A stretch of 37,883 bases of DNA, from positions 1 to 37,883 of the forward strand of contig WGLX01000006.1 of NCBI GenBank assembly GCA_016125355.1, written 5' to 3'. This stretch comes from Actinomycetales bacterium (GTDB lineage: Bacteria > Actinomycetota > Actinomycetes > S36-B12). Shown here piece after piece: positions 16,286-24,711 of this stretch. Made by a program: the position numbers and the translations under genes. The notes under the pieces were generated by a model, which saw only the letters and a list, made by a program, of their open reading frames with translations, searched no databases and was not told the DNA's origin. Numbering within the stretch: position 1 is the stretch's first letter; each line of letters opens with the position of its first letter.

Positions 16286-16389
16286 GGCGCAATCGTGGAC
16301 CGTCCGGCGGGCAGGAATCGACGTCGGAGGGCCCGCCTAACCGAACCCGAACACAAGCCCAACGGGCGGATTACGGCCGAGGGGACGCG

Positions 16390-16953
16390 TCAGGCGGTGC
16401 CGGGGCTGTCGCGCAGGACGCCGGCCACCAGGGCCGAGAGGGTCACGGCGTCCGTGCCGCCGATGACGTGAGCGGCCGGCCGGCCTTCACGGTCCAGGAT
16501 CACGGTGCTCGGCAGGGAGGCCGGCGGCACGCCGGGAACCTTGGCGAGCAGCGCCCCGTCCGGATCGGCGATCACCCGGTAGGGGATGTGGAACTCGTCC
16601 ATGAAGGACCGTGCGGCATCGGGATCGTCCGTGACGTTGAGCCCCACGACGACGACGTCCTTCGGGTTGGCCGACGTGGAGAAGTCGACGAACGCCGGGA
16701 TCTCGGCGCGGCAGGGCGGGCACCACGATGCCCATGAGTTGAGGACGACGACCTTGCCGCGGAGGCTGGCCAGGTTGAGAGTGCCGCCGTCCAAGGTGGG
16801 GCCACTGAGCTCCAGCGGAGCGCCGCGCTCATCGCTGGCCACCGTGTCGCTGCCCACGAGGGCCGCCGCCGGTTGCTCACGTCCGCAAGCCGCGGTCACC
16901 AGCGGGAGGGCAAGCAGGAGGGCCGCCAACGCGGCCCCGGAACGACGCATCAC
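16390..16953 (-). CDS. TlpA/ResA-like thioredoxin lipoprotein
   Basis: 187 residues. Signal peptide with lipobox LVTAAC (Cys23 lipidated), then a thioredoxin fold with WCPPC (77-81) and a cis-Pro loop (SLPSTVILD). Extracytoplasmic thiol reductase of the TlpA/ResA type, used in cytochrome c maturation or in reducing CuA cysteines for oxidase assembly. As the last gene of the oxidase operon (ATGA overlap with the gene before), and with no CXXCH protein nearby, reduction of CuA or cupredoxin cysteines is the better guess. Confidence 0.88.
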   Translation of the reverse strand: MMRRSGAALAALLLALPLVTAACGREQPAAALVGSDTVASDERGAPLELSGPTLDGGTLNLASLRGKVVVLNSWASWCPPCRAEIPAFVDFSTSANPKDVVVVGLNVTDDPDAARSFMDEFHIPYRVIADPDGALLAKVPGVPPASLPSTVILDREGRPAAHVIGGTDAVTLSALVAGVLRDSPGTA

Positions 16954-17387
16954 CTCTCGATGGTATCTCCGCGGTCACCGCCGCCCCGCTGCCGAACCTG
17001 GCGCTGGTAGTCCCGCCACGCGGCTAACTCGGGATCGGCCTCGGCCTCGGCGGCGTCCGCCTCCGCCTCCATCGCGGCGACCCGGTCCTGCCAGCGCCGG
17101 ATGGAGCTGGTCACCGGATTGCCCTCGCGCCGGAAGCGGATCCACATCCAGATGCAGAAGGCGCCGATGAGCGGCCACTCGAAGGAGTACGCCCATGCCC
17201 GCCAGACCCCGTCCGCGGCCCTGCTGATCTCGATGATCGTCGCGGCGGTGCAGATCGCGAGCGCGACGACGAGCGGGATGTGCAACTGCCACAGGTCGCG
17301 GGATCGGCTCCGGGGGCGCTGCTCGGAAACGGTGGCCGCGCTGTCCCGATCCTCGGCGGGCTGGTCAGCGTGCGACGGCGTTGTCAT
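16950..17387 (-). CDS. two-TM membrane protein of unknown function in the oxidase operon
   Basis: 145 residues. Polar N terminus, two transmembrane segments (about 34-54 and 62-84, the second in WRAWAYSFEWPLIGAFCIWMWIRF), then a charged, probably coiled-coil tail (95-135). I do not recognise a named family, though the SFEWP(L/I) phrase recurs in actinobacterial small membrane proteins as I remember them. It overlaps both neighbours by ATGA (copD-like upstream, tlpA-like downstream), implying stoichiometric production with the oxidase cluster. Possible assembly factor. Confidence 0.7.
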   Translation of the reverse strand: MTTPSHADQPAEDRDSAATVSEQRPRSRSRDLWQLHIPLVVALAICTAATIIEISRAADGVWRAWAYSFEWPLIGAFCIWMWIRFRREGNPVTSSIRRWQDRVAAMEAEADAAEAEADPELAAWRDYQRQVRQRGGGDRGDTIER

Positions 17388-18805
17388 GACGCGGTCTCGG
17401 CGAGCAGATGGGGGGCAGCGTCTGGCGCCGGCGGGACGGACGGGAATGCGCGCCACCACAGCACGACGAGGCTCTCCGCCGCCAAGGCAGCGACGATCGT
17501 CATCCGCACCGAGTCGGGCCGGTCGGACAGCATCGAGGCCGCACCGAGGGCCACCGGCAGGACGATGGCCAGCATGACGACCGCGGACCTCGAGCCCCGG
17601 CAGGCGCCGACCGCCAGCCATCCGACGCCGAGCAGGAGCGCGACCTCGAGGGCCAGGCCCAACGGCCCCAGCAGCTCGCGGAGGAGCCCCACCCCACCGA
17701 CCTCGACGACGACGACACCCAGCATGACGACCCACACCTCGGGAAGGGATCGACCCATCGGCTGGCCACCTCGTCGCAGAGCCACGGCGAGCATGGGGAC
17801 GGCCACGCCGAGCGCCACCAGCGTGAGGGGCGCGAACCCTTGGCCCGGGATCGCCGAGGGGCCGATTCGCGCCAGCACGACCGCGGCGGCGAGCGCGACC
17901 CCCATGACGACGAGCTCGCTGGCCGCGATGACGGCGACGGTACGTGGCACCGACGCATCGGGGAGACGATCCACGGCACGCCGTCGCTGCTGCCACCCGA
18001 GCGCGATGAGGGCGGCCAGCAGCACGGCCTTGGCGATCACCAGGCTGCCGTAGGTGCTGCCGAGGACATCCTCTACCGATCCGGCGATCAGGCTCGCGGA
18101 CAGCAGGCCGGTCTCGGCGACGATCACGACAAGCACGAGCGCCACCATGCTGAACCAGGGCAGCACCCGAGGGGCCAGCATCGGCTGTCGCCCGAGGACG
18201 GCGACGAGGACAGCCAGGCCTCCCATCCAGGCCGCCGCGGCCGCCGCGTGCAGGCCGATGGCGAAGGCGGCCATCGAGTGCTCGCCCGACAGTCCGGCAT
18301 GGCCGGAGAGCGTCGGAGCGGCCACGGCGATGAGCACGAGGGCGAGTGCCGACAGGCGGCCCCACCTCGACCGGACCAGCACCATGACCACGCCGGCAAC
18401 GGCAAGGGCCACCAGCTGCAGGAGGATCATCCGACCGGCGAGCGAGTCTGCGGTGACGAGCAGGCCACGGGGGTCCTCGCCCAGCGCCAACGGCTGCTCC
18501 GCGGCGACGTCCGCTGCGAGCATCGCCAGTCCGAGGGCGGACAGGCCCAGCGCGACGGCCAGCCAGCCCAGCGACCACGAGCGCACCAGCGCGGGGTCGA
18601 TGACGACCGAGAGGAGCAGGCAGCCCGCGACGATCGACATCGCTGCCACCCCGGCGAAGGTGACCGTCGGCAGCAGCGCCAACGTCGGCACCGGGGTCGA
18701 GGGCAGTCCGGGCAGCGACGAGGTGGCCAGCGCTCCGGCGCCCCACAGCAGCAGGAGGAGGGGAACCAGCCCCCACCACAGCCGCGAACCGAGGCGCCAG
18801 CCCAT
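17384..18805 (-). CDS. CopD-family copper transport membrane protein
   Basis: 473 residues, at least ten hydrophobic helices. The CopD signature is seen around 168-200: SGHAGLSGEHSMAAFAIGLH then AAAAAAWMGGLAVL, with His169, His176 and His186 as candidate copper ligands. CopD/YcnJ proteins move copper across the membrane and in actinobacteria are often linked to CtaG. Ten bp after ctaE and coupled by ATGA to the next gene. Inference: supplies copper to the oxidase. Confidence 0.83.
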   Translation of the reverse strand: MGWRLGSRLWWGLVPLLLLLWGAGALATSSLPGLPSTPVPTLALLPTVTFAGVAAMSIVAGCLLLSVVIDPALVRSWSLGWLAVALGLSALGLAMLAADVAAEQPLALGEDPRGLLVTADSLAGRMILLQLVALAVAGVVMVLVRSRWGRLSALALVLIAVAAPTLSGHAGLSGEHSMAAFAIGLHAAAAAAWMGGLAVLVAVLGRQPMLAPRVLPWFSMVALVLVVIVAETGLLSASLIAGSVEDVLGSTYGSLVIAKAVLLAALIALGWQQRRRAVDRLPDASVPRTVAVIAASELVVMGVALAAAVVLARIGPSAIPGQGFAPLTLVALGVAVPMLAVALRRGGQPMGRSLPEVWVVMLGVVVVEVGGVGLLRELLGPLGLALEVALLLGVGWLAVGACRGSRSAVVMLAIVLPVALGAASMLSDRPDSVRMTIVAALAAESLVVLWWRAFPSVPPAPDAAPHLLAETAS

Positions 18806-18815
18806 GGACGACCCG

Positions 18816-19508
18816 CTAGGAGCCCGGATTCGCCGACGCCGCGGCGGCCGGCGGCTGCTGGAACTCCCCGACCGGCGGGCTCTGGTCGTTCGGGCTCGTG
18901 GTCATCACGGTCGCGAAGATCGCGCCGAGGGCGATCGAGATGGCCGCCCAGGTGGTGTAGATCGCGACGAGGTGCGCGTGGGACGGGTTCGCCGTGCTGA
19001 CCAGCCCGGCGCGGGTCCGCCCCAGGATGGCCATCGCCAGGAACACGACCATCGCGAGATGGAACGCGGCGGAGATGCACAGCCAGAAGGTCGCCGAGGC
19101 ATAGGCGCCATCGGGCGGCCCGAAGGGGAAGGTGGACAGCTGGACGATCTGGCCCACGAAGGTGGCAAGCAGCACCACGGACGCGAGTCCGGCGGCCGCG
19201 GCCATCGTCGAGGAACGGCCGGCCCGGAGGCTGCGCAGGCCCCACCAGAGCAGGAGCGCACCGATGACCGCTCCGAGCGTGATGAGCCAGAACGGCAACG
19301 GTGACGCGAAGGCGTTCTTCGGCGGTGCCCACGCCTGGTTGACGTTGAGGGACCACAGGTACGAGTACGCCACCAGGAGCGAGACCGTGCCGGCGATGTC
19401 CGACGCGATGCACAGCCACACGCCCAGGTGGTTGCGGCGGGCGACGACCGAGACCGGCTCCCCGGTCGTGGCCGACCGCGGCTCGATCACCTCGTGGGTC
19501 GAGGTCAT
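18816..19508 (-). CDS. ctaE: cytochrome c oxidase subunit III (short form)
   Basis: 230 residues with five predicted helices (about 29-52, 71-91, 99-126, 137-161, 178-201), against seven in the classical protein. The AFHLAMVVFLAMAILGRTRAG region around 146-167, next to a Thr-Trp-Ala helix, fits the subunit III core. It supports proton-pumping stability of subunit I. Pro/Ala-rich C terminus. Overlaps ctaD by ATGA. Confidence 0.82.
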   Translation of the reverse strand: MTSTHEVIEPRSATTGEPVSVVARRNHLGVWLCIASDIAGTVSLLVAYSYLWSLNVNQAWAPPKNAFASPLPFWLITLGAVIGALLLWWGLRSLRAGRSSTMAAAAGLASVVLLATFVGQIVQLSTFPFGPPDGAYASATFWLCISAAFHLAMVVFLAMAILGRTRAGLVSTANPSHAHLVAIYTTWAAISIALGAIFATVMTTSPNDQSPPVGEFQQPPAAAASANPGS

Positions 19509-21454
19509 GGCGCACCCACCTTCGCGTCCTCGGCCTCCGCAGGCTCCTTGACCTCGTACGGATCAGGCACCCCGTAGTCGTAGGGGTCCGACGTGACGAC
19601 GGGCAGCACCGGGAAGTTCTCCAGCGGCACCGGCGTCTCCACCTGCCACTCCAGCGACTTCGAGCCCCAGGGGTTCGCAGGTGCCGCGGGTCCACGTCGC
19701 CAGGACACGATGATCGCGGCCAGGAAGATGAGCATCCCGATTCCGATCACGTAGGCGCCGATCGTCGAGATCCAGTTGGACACGTTGAACGCTCCGTCGA
19801 ACTGGAGCACGCGACGCGGCTGCCCCTGGAGGCCAGCCACGAACATCGAGAAGAAGGTCACCTGGAAGCCGATGAAGGCGGTCCAGAATCCGATCGACCC
19901 GATGCGCTCATCGAAGGTACGGGCGGTCATCTTCGGGAACCAGAATGAGATCGCCGCCATGGCGCCGAACAGGCCGGCGCCCATCAGCATGAAGTGGAAG
20001 TGCGCGACGACGAACATGCTTCCGTGCATGTACTGGTCGACCGGGGTGTCGCTGAGGTACACGCCGGTGATGCCGCCGACGACCTTGTTCCAGATGACGG
20101 CGTAGACCGCGAGCATCGGCAGGCGCGCCCACGCCTTGCCTCTCCAGATCGTGCCCAGCAGCACCAGCACGAGGAACCCGAACGGGATGGAGATCATCTC
20201 GGTCGACAGCATGAACGGGTAGTTCGTCGACGGCGCCCAGCCGGTCATGTACATGTGGTGGACCCAGACGATCGAGCTGATGCCCACGATGCCCGCGAAC
20301 CCGGCGACCGCGATCTTGTACGAGAACAGCGGCTTGCGCATGAAGACGACCACGATCTCCATGAGGGCCGCCGTCGCCGGCACGACGATGACGTAGACCT
20401 CCGGATGGCCCAGCAGCCAGAAGAGGTTCTCGTAGAGCCACACGCTGCCGCCGCCCAGCGGGTTGAAGAACGAGGTCGAGATCATGCGGTCGCTCAGGGA
20501 CATGATCTGCGAGTACTGGAACATCGGGAACCAGATCAGGCCCATGACCGACGACGCGATGATGCCGATCGCAAACACCGGGACGCGGTTCCACGTCATC
20601 CCCCGAGCCCTCATCTTCACCGTGGTCGTGATCAGGTTCACGGACGCGATGCCGGTGGAGATCGCGAACGTGATGATGGTGATCTGGTAGCCGACGCCGC
20701 CCGTGGGCGCTTGCGCGCTCAGTGGCTGGTACACGCTCCACCCGTCGCGGATGCCACCCATGAACAGGCTTGCGATCAGCGGCGGCACGGCCGCGAACAG
20801 CAGCCAGAAGCTCAGCGCGTTCAGCCGTGGGAAGGCCATGTCGCGTGCGCCGATCATGATCGGGACGACGAAGTTCCCCAGCGGTCCGGTGATCGCGATG
20901 ATCATCGCGATGATCATGACGATGCCGTGAGTGCCGATGATCGAGTTGTAGAAGTCGGGAGAGAACACCTCGGCCCACGTGACGCCCAGCTCGGTGCGGA
21001 TCAGCATGGCGAGGAACCCGCCGACGCCGAAGAGGATGAGGGTCATCACGAGGTACTGGACGCCGACCACCTTGTGATCGGTCGTGTAGCGCCAGTAGCG
21101 CCATTTGCCCTGGTCACGTCCGGCCAGGTACTCGGCGTCGGCATGGGTCAGGTCCCTGCCGAGGGCCCAGCGGATGGGACCGGCGAACGCACCGATGCCG
21201 GCCATGAAGCCGATGACCCAGCCGGCGAAGGTCGCCGCCCACAAGGCATCCGCGCCCACCTGTAGGTTGGTCACCGCGTTGGTCGTCCCCCAGGGGACGA
21301 GCCAGAGCGAGCCGACCCAGTAGACGACCAGGGCCAGGCCGATGCCGCCCACCAGGCCCGTGAGGATGCTGGCCCGCCTCAGGTACCCGCCGGGCCGGCC
21401 ATGCTGTGGTGGCTGCGGGACGTCGACGTGCTCGTGAACCGTTGCCGTGCTCAT
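19505..21454 (-). CDS. ctaD: cytochrome c oxidase subunit I with N-terminal two-helix extension
   Basis: 649 residues. Catalytic residues intact: low-spin haem His176 (GTHGIVM), CuB set His350-Glu352-Tyr354 (GHPEVY, the cross-linked His-Tyr and type A1 Glu), His399-His400, haem His485/487 (AHFHFM), and Asn194/Asp205/Asn212 for the D channel. The canonical start of the fold, TTDHKVVGVQYL, appears only at residue 124. Before it lie two further hydrophobic segments (about 28-52 and 70-95), which ordinary bacterial subunit I lacks. Terminal O2 reductase of the respiratory chain. ATGA overlaps with ctaC before and ctaE after. Confidence 0.96.
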   Translation of the reverse strand: MSTATVHEHVDVPQPPQHGRPGGYLRRASILTGLVGGIGLALVVYWVGSLWLVPWGTTNAVTNLQVGADALWAATFAGWVIGFMAGIGAFAGPIRWALGRDLTHADAEYLAGRDQGKWRYWRYTTDHKVVGVQYLVMTLILFGVGGFLAMLIRTELGVTWAEVFSPDFYNSIIGTHGIVMIIAMIIAITGPLGNFVVPIMIGARDMAFPRLNALSFWLLFAAVPPLIASLFMGGIRDGWSVYQPLSAQAPTGGVGYQITIITFAISTGIASVNLITTTVKMRARGMTWNRVPVFAIGIIASSVMGLIWFPMFQYSQIMSLSDRMISTSFFNPLGGGSVWLYENLFWLLGHPEVYVIVVPATAALMEIVVVFMRKPLFSYKIAVAGFAGIVGISSIVWVHHMYMTGWAPSTNYPFMLSTEMISIPFGFLVLVLLGTIWRGKAWARLPMLAVYAVIWNKVVGGITGVYLSDTPVDQYMHGSMFVVAHFHFMLMGAGLFGAMAAISFWFPKMTARTFDERIGSIGFWTAFIGFQVTFFSMFVAGLQGQPRRVLQFDGAFNVSNWISTIGAYVIGIGMLIFLAAIIVSWRRGPAAPANPWGSKSLEWQVETPVPLENFPVLPVVTSDPYDYGVPDPYEVKEPAEAEDAKVGAP

Positions 21455-22320
21455 GCCGTTCGCCTCCCGCCCATCTCGCGGATCCATGAGTCGAACTCGT
21501 CGGGCTTCACGACCTTCATCGAGGTCTCCATGTAGGCGTGGTGCAGTCCGCAGAGCTCCGCGCACCGGATGTTGAAGGTGCCGAGCTTCGTCGGCGTGAC
21601 CCCCGTGTTGGTCACGGCTCCCGGATTGGCATCGATCTTGATACCCATCTCCACCGCCCAGAAGTTGTGGACGACGTCCTTCGAGGTGACGTTGAAGTAG
21701 ATAGGCCGGTCCTTCGGCACGACGAGGGTCGCCGACGTGACGCCCTGGTAGTCGGGGTACTCGAAGGTCCACACCCACTGCTGGCCGGTCACATTGACGA
21801 CCAGGGGCTTCTGGGAGTTCGGCTGGTCACTGGCGGGCGTCGCACCGTACGAGTACGCCGAGATCGTCGCCAGCTCGATCATCCCCCAGACGACCAGGAA
21901 GAACGCCAGGACGCTGGTCACCGAGATCCACAGGATGGTCGCGGTGCGGTTGCCGCGGATGGCGGGGCTCTCCTGCATCGGCGGCTTGTCGCCCGAGACG
22001 CGTCCCCAGCCGAAGATGCTGTAGAGCAGGATCGCCAGCGTGATCGCCATCAGCGGTGCCGAGACGACGGTGAAGACGAACATCGTCTTCTCGATCTCGG
22101 ACATGATGGGCGAGGCCGGGGCGCCCGACAGGTTCATGAAGTGCAACGTCAGCCACGCCATCGGGATGATCACGAGAGTGAGCACGACAGTGATCACGAT
22201 GATCCGTCGCACGTACGGGCGCGAGACCCACTCGCGGAAGTGATCCGCCGGCACCGGCCGGTTGGTGGGCTCCTCGGGGCCGTCCGCATCGGCGCTGGGG
22301 CGGTCGTCGGTCGTCGACAT
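21451..22320 (-). CDS. ctaC: cytochrome c oxidase subunit II
   Basis: 289 residues. Perfect CuA site: His218, Cys253, Glu255, Cys257, His261, Met264 (CAELCGLHHAYM), plus the Trp-rich QQWVWTFEYPD electron-entry patch. No CXXCH, so not a caa3-type fused subunit. Three membrane segments (about 38-62, 80-103, 126-150) precede the outer cupredoxin domain instead of the usual two, and no typical lipobox is seen. Start shares a base with the stop of the upstream cupredoxin gene (TGATG); end overlaps ctaD. Confidence 0.96.
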   Translation of the reverse strand: MSTTDDRPSADADGPEEPTNRPVPADHFREWVSRPYVRRIIVITVVLTLVIIPMAWLTLHFMNLSGAPASPIMSEIEKTMFVFTVVSAPLMAITLAILLYSIFGWGRVSGDKPPMQESPAIRGNRTATILWISVTSVLAFFLVVWGMIELATISAYSYGATPASDQPNSQKPLVVNVTGQQWVWTFEYPDYQGVTSATLVVPKDRPIYFNVTSKDVVHNFWAVEMGIKIDANPGAVTNTGVTPTKLGTFNIRCAELCGLHHAYMETSMKVVKPDEFDSWIREMGGRRTA

Positions 22321-23033
22321 CAGACCACCTCGATCTTCCCGCTCATCCAGCCGCGCGCCTGCATCACGCCGCCGAAGCCCTGGTAGCTGTCACCGCAGGG
22401 GTCCTCGCAGTTCCAGACGTACTCGCCCGGGTCCCCGGTGACGAAGGAGAACTCGATGACCTGCGGCTTGGGGTAGCCGTTCGCCTCGTTCTTGGCGTTG
22501 TTGGGCACGGCGAGCATCGGGACGCTGAGGAACACCGTCGGCTGTCCCGATTCGGGGTACTGGTGGATGGTGAAGGTGTGTGCGACCTGCTCGGGCTTGA
22601 TGCCGGTGAGCTTCTGGCCGTTGTAGGTCGCGGTGCCGTCCATCGTGCCGTGGACATCCGCCCAGAAGCGGTTCAGCGGCGTCGTCGCGTTGTCGTACTG
22701 CTTGACCCGGATGGTGACGACGGAGTGGGCGGGAACCTTGAGGGAGGTGGACGGCCAGTAGAGCGGCCAGCTCTCCTCCTGCGTGACCGCGTTGTTCTCG
22801 ATGGTCGAGTTGACGAAGCCGCGCGGGCCGGGGATCTCGGCGGACGTGTTCGGGTAGATCTCCAGGTCCAAGGTGGCGTGCGGGAGGTCGCCCTGCGGCG
22901 TCGACGCCGTTCCGTCGATCTTCGCCTCGATGAACGCCGGTTCCTCCTGGGCCCAGGACAGGGCCATCACCGAACCAGCCACGATGAGGACGCCGATGAG
23001 TACCGTGACCACCGTGAGCAGTGCACGCTTCAC
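22320..23033 (-). CDS. membrane-anchored cupredoxin-like protein heading the oxidase operon
   Basis: 237 residues. N-terminal membrane anchor or signal segment (5-27), then a beta-rich domain ending in GEYVWNCEDPCGDSYQGFGG with VM next. This mimics the CuA loop of subunit II (Cys209-x3-Cys213), but the His and Met at the expected +4 and +7 places are absent; candidate ligands are His152, His157, Met224 or Met230. The start is GTG with GGAGGAGG just upstream. The one-base overlap with ctaC suggests an extra oxidase subunit, an electron donor or a copper chaperone. The subunit II-like loop is visible; the role is inference. Confidence 0.72.
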   Translation of the reverse strand: MKRALLTVVTVLIGVLIVAGSVMALSWAQEEPAFIEAKIDGTASTPQGDLPHATLDLEIYPNTSAEIPGPRGFVNSTIENNAVTQEESWPLYWPSTSLKVPAHSVVTIRVKQYDNATTPLNRFWADVHGTMDGTATYNGQKLTGIKPEQVAHTFTIHQYPESGQPTVFLSVPMLAVPNNAKNEANGYPKPQVIEFSFVTGDPGEYVWNCEDPCGDSYQGFGGVMQARGWMSGKIEVV

Positions 23034-23057
23034 GACTTCGCCTCCTCCGGTCTGGCC

Positions 23058-23103
23058 ATCCGGATGTCACCCCCCTATGCGCGGATATCACCCCCCTATG
23101 CGG
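23058..23103. promoter_or_regulatory. tandem 21-bp G6-box repeats between ctaC operon and ctaG
   Basis: GATGTCACCCCCCTATGCG and GATATCACCCCCCTATGCG occur head to tail at 21-bp spacing (repeat G at 23063 and 23084), two helical turns, in the divergent intergenic region. On the minus strand each reads CATAGGGGGGTGA(C/T)ATC. A G6 run flanked by A/T is the shape of RcnR/CsoR-family metal-sensor operators. Next to it is a palindrome ATCCGGAT (23058-23065). Exact repetition at helical phasing supports an operator; the regulator is not in the window. Confidence 0.6.
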
Positions 23104-23150
23104 CGCGACACTACTGATCAGGTCAGGGCACCGCAGGTCTTTCCGCGGGT

Positions 23151-23993
23151 GTGTCCGTGAACGAGTTCCTGCGGGTCGGTGAGCTCGACCTGTTCCTCGC
23201 GACGAATCTGGCGCTCGCCGCGATCGCCTACGCCGTGGGCCTGCGACGAGCGCGTGGGCGTTCCGGGCTCCGGTGGCCCGCCTGGCAGGCGATCTGCTTC
23301 TATGCCGGACTCGCGCTCCTCGCGTCCGTCTACCTCGGTCCGATGGGGGCGTGGCTGCACACCTTCTTCTGGGTGCACATGACCCAGCACCTCGTGGTCA
23401 CGATGGCCGCAGCCCCCCTCATCGTGCTTGGCGAGCCCATCACGCTGGTGTTCCGCGCGAGTGGCCCGGTCAACCGGCGCCGGCTGGTCAGGGTTATGCG
23501 ATCCACCACGGTGCGGTGGCTGACCGATCCGGTCCTCACGTGGGTGGTCTTCGCCAGCGTCATCGTCGGCGCGCACTTCACCCCGTTCTACGACTGGTCC
23601 CTCGACAACCACGGTGTCATGACCATGATCGAGCAGCCGGTGTTCCTCATCGCGGCGCTGCTCTACTACCTGCCCCTGATCGGCAGCAACCTGCTGCCGC
23701 GAAGGCCCTCGCACGGAGCCCGCCTGCTCTCGCTCGGTCTGATGATGATCCCCGAGGCCGTGGTCGGTGCGGTGATCTACTTCTCCCCGGTCGTCCTCTA
23801 CGACGGCTACGACGTCCGCCGCCCGTTCGGTCTGGACGCCATGACCGATCAGCAGTTGGCGGGCGGCATGATGTGGGGGCTCGTGATGGTGATCGACTCG
23901 TTCTGGATGATGTGGGTCGCCGCGGAGTGGTGGTCCGCCGAGGAGCGGGCAGGTCGACGCAGCGACGCGGAGCTGGCCCGCGCTGCTCAGTGA
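23151..23993 (+). CDS. ctaG: cytochrome c oxidase assembly factor CtaG (caa3 type)
   Basis: 280 residues, about seven transmembrane segments. Family marks: LHTFFWVHMTQH (His70, His76, His80), then AAPLIVLGEPITLVFR, the SxxxHFTPFYDWSLDNH region, LYYLPLIGSNLLPRR, and a C-terminal WGLVMVIDSFWMMWVAAEWWSAEE. This family aids copper delivery to CuB/CuA oxidase sites. GTG at 23151; a second GTG at 23157 is possible. Divergent from the oxidase operon across the tandem G6 repeats, so likely co-regulated with it. Confidence 0.9.
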   Translation: MSVNEFLRVGELDLFLATNLALAAIAYAVGLRRARGRSGLRWPAWQAICFYAGLALLASVYLGPMGAWLHTFFWVHMTQHLVVTMAAAPLIVLGEPITLVFRASGPVNRRRLVRVMRSTTVRWLTDPVLTWVVFASVIVGAHFTPFYDWSLDNHGVMTMIEQPVFLIAALLYYLPLIGSNLLPRRPSHGARLLSLGLMMIPEAVVGAVIYFSPVVLYDGYDVRRPFGLDAMTDQQLAGGMMWGLVMVIDSFWMMWVAAEWWSAEERAGRRSDAELARAAQ

Positions 23994-24643
23994 ACGACCG
24001 GGTTGAGGGACCAGCGGGTCTGCACGTAGAAGCGCATGAGCGCCAGGCTCTCCCGACCCACGTACTCGCTCGTCAGCGCCGATCCGGGACCGGCGTCGGC
24101 CGGTGACATGTGGGCGTCGATGCCGAGCGCCGAGGCTGTCGCCTCGGCACGAGCGGCGTGCGCCGGGTCGGTCACCACGGTCGCCGACGACCACCCGAGG
24201 TCGTTCATGACGGTGGCCAGGACCTGGAAGGTCCCGACGGTGTCCCCTCCCGTGGGGAAGGTGGCCACGTCCTGCGACGGCACGCCCTTTGCGACGAGGA
24301 CGGCCTGCTGGCGTGCAGTGTCCCGCCGCGGCCCGGTGATGATGACGACCGGCGCCACGCCCTCGCGGTACAGCTCGGCGGCGTGGTCCAGCCGGGCCCC
24401 GAGCGCGGGCCCGGCGTTGCCCCAGTAGCGGGACGGGTCGAGCACCACGATCGCCTGGGTGGGCGTGCGGTCGTCCATCTGCGCGCCGAGAACGATCTGC
24501 AGGACTGCACCGATGGGCAGCAGGAGCATCAGGCTGGCCATCGCGGTCGTGCCGGCGGTGGCCAGGCCGCGCGCGGTCCGGGGGAAGCCGACGACGGTCG
24601 CGATCCCCGCCGTGCGGGCGGAGGCGAAGGAGGGCGACGTCAC
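23987..24643 (-). CDS. YdcF/SanA-like DUF218 protein
   Basis: 218 residues. Membrane segment at about 30-55, then the DUF218 core: AIVVLDPSRYWGNAGPALGARLDHAAELYREG, VIITGPRRD, a catalytic-like DVATFPTGGDTVGTFQ, VTDPAHAARA. Proteins of this type influence envelope integrity; the reaction is unknown. The GTG start follows GACTAT by six bases. Its 3' end overlaps ctaG by 7 bp, convergently. Two perfect tandem AGTCACATC copies (24652-24669, plus strand) lie in its promoter region. Confidence 0.82.
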   Translation of the reverse strand: MTSPSFASARTAGIATVVGFPRTARGLATAGTTAMASLMLLLPIGAVLQIVLGAQMDDRTPTQAIVVLDPSRYWGNAGPALGARLDHAAELYREGVAPVVIITGPRRDTARQQAVLVAKGVPSQDVATFPTGGDTVGTFQVLATVMNDLGWSSATVVTDPAHAARAEATASALGIDAHMSPADAGPGSALTSEYVGRESLALMRFYVQTRWSLNPVVH

Positions 24644-24711
24644 GCCCCAATAGTCACATCAGTCACATCCGTATCGCGTGACCGACACCCGGGGGGTTCG
24701 ATCGGATGCGG

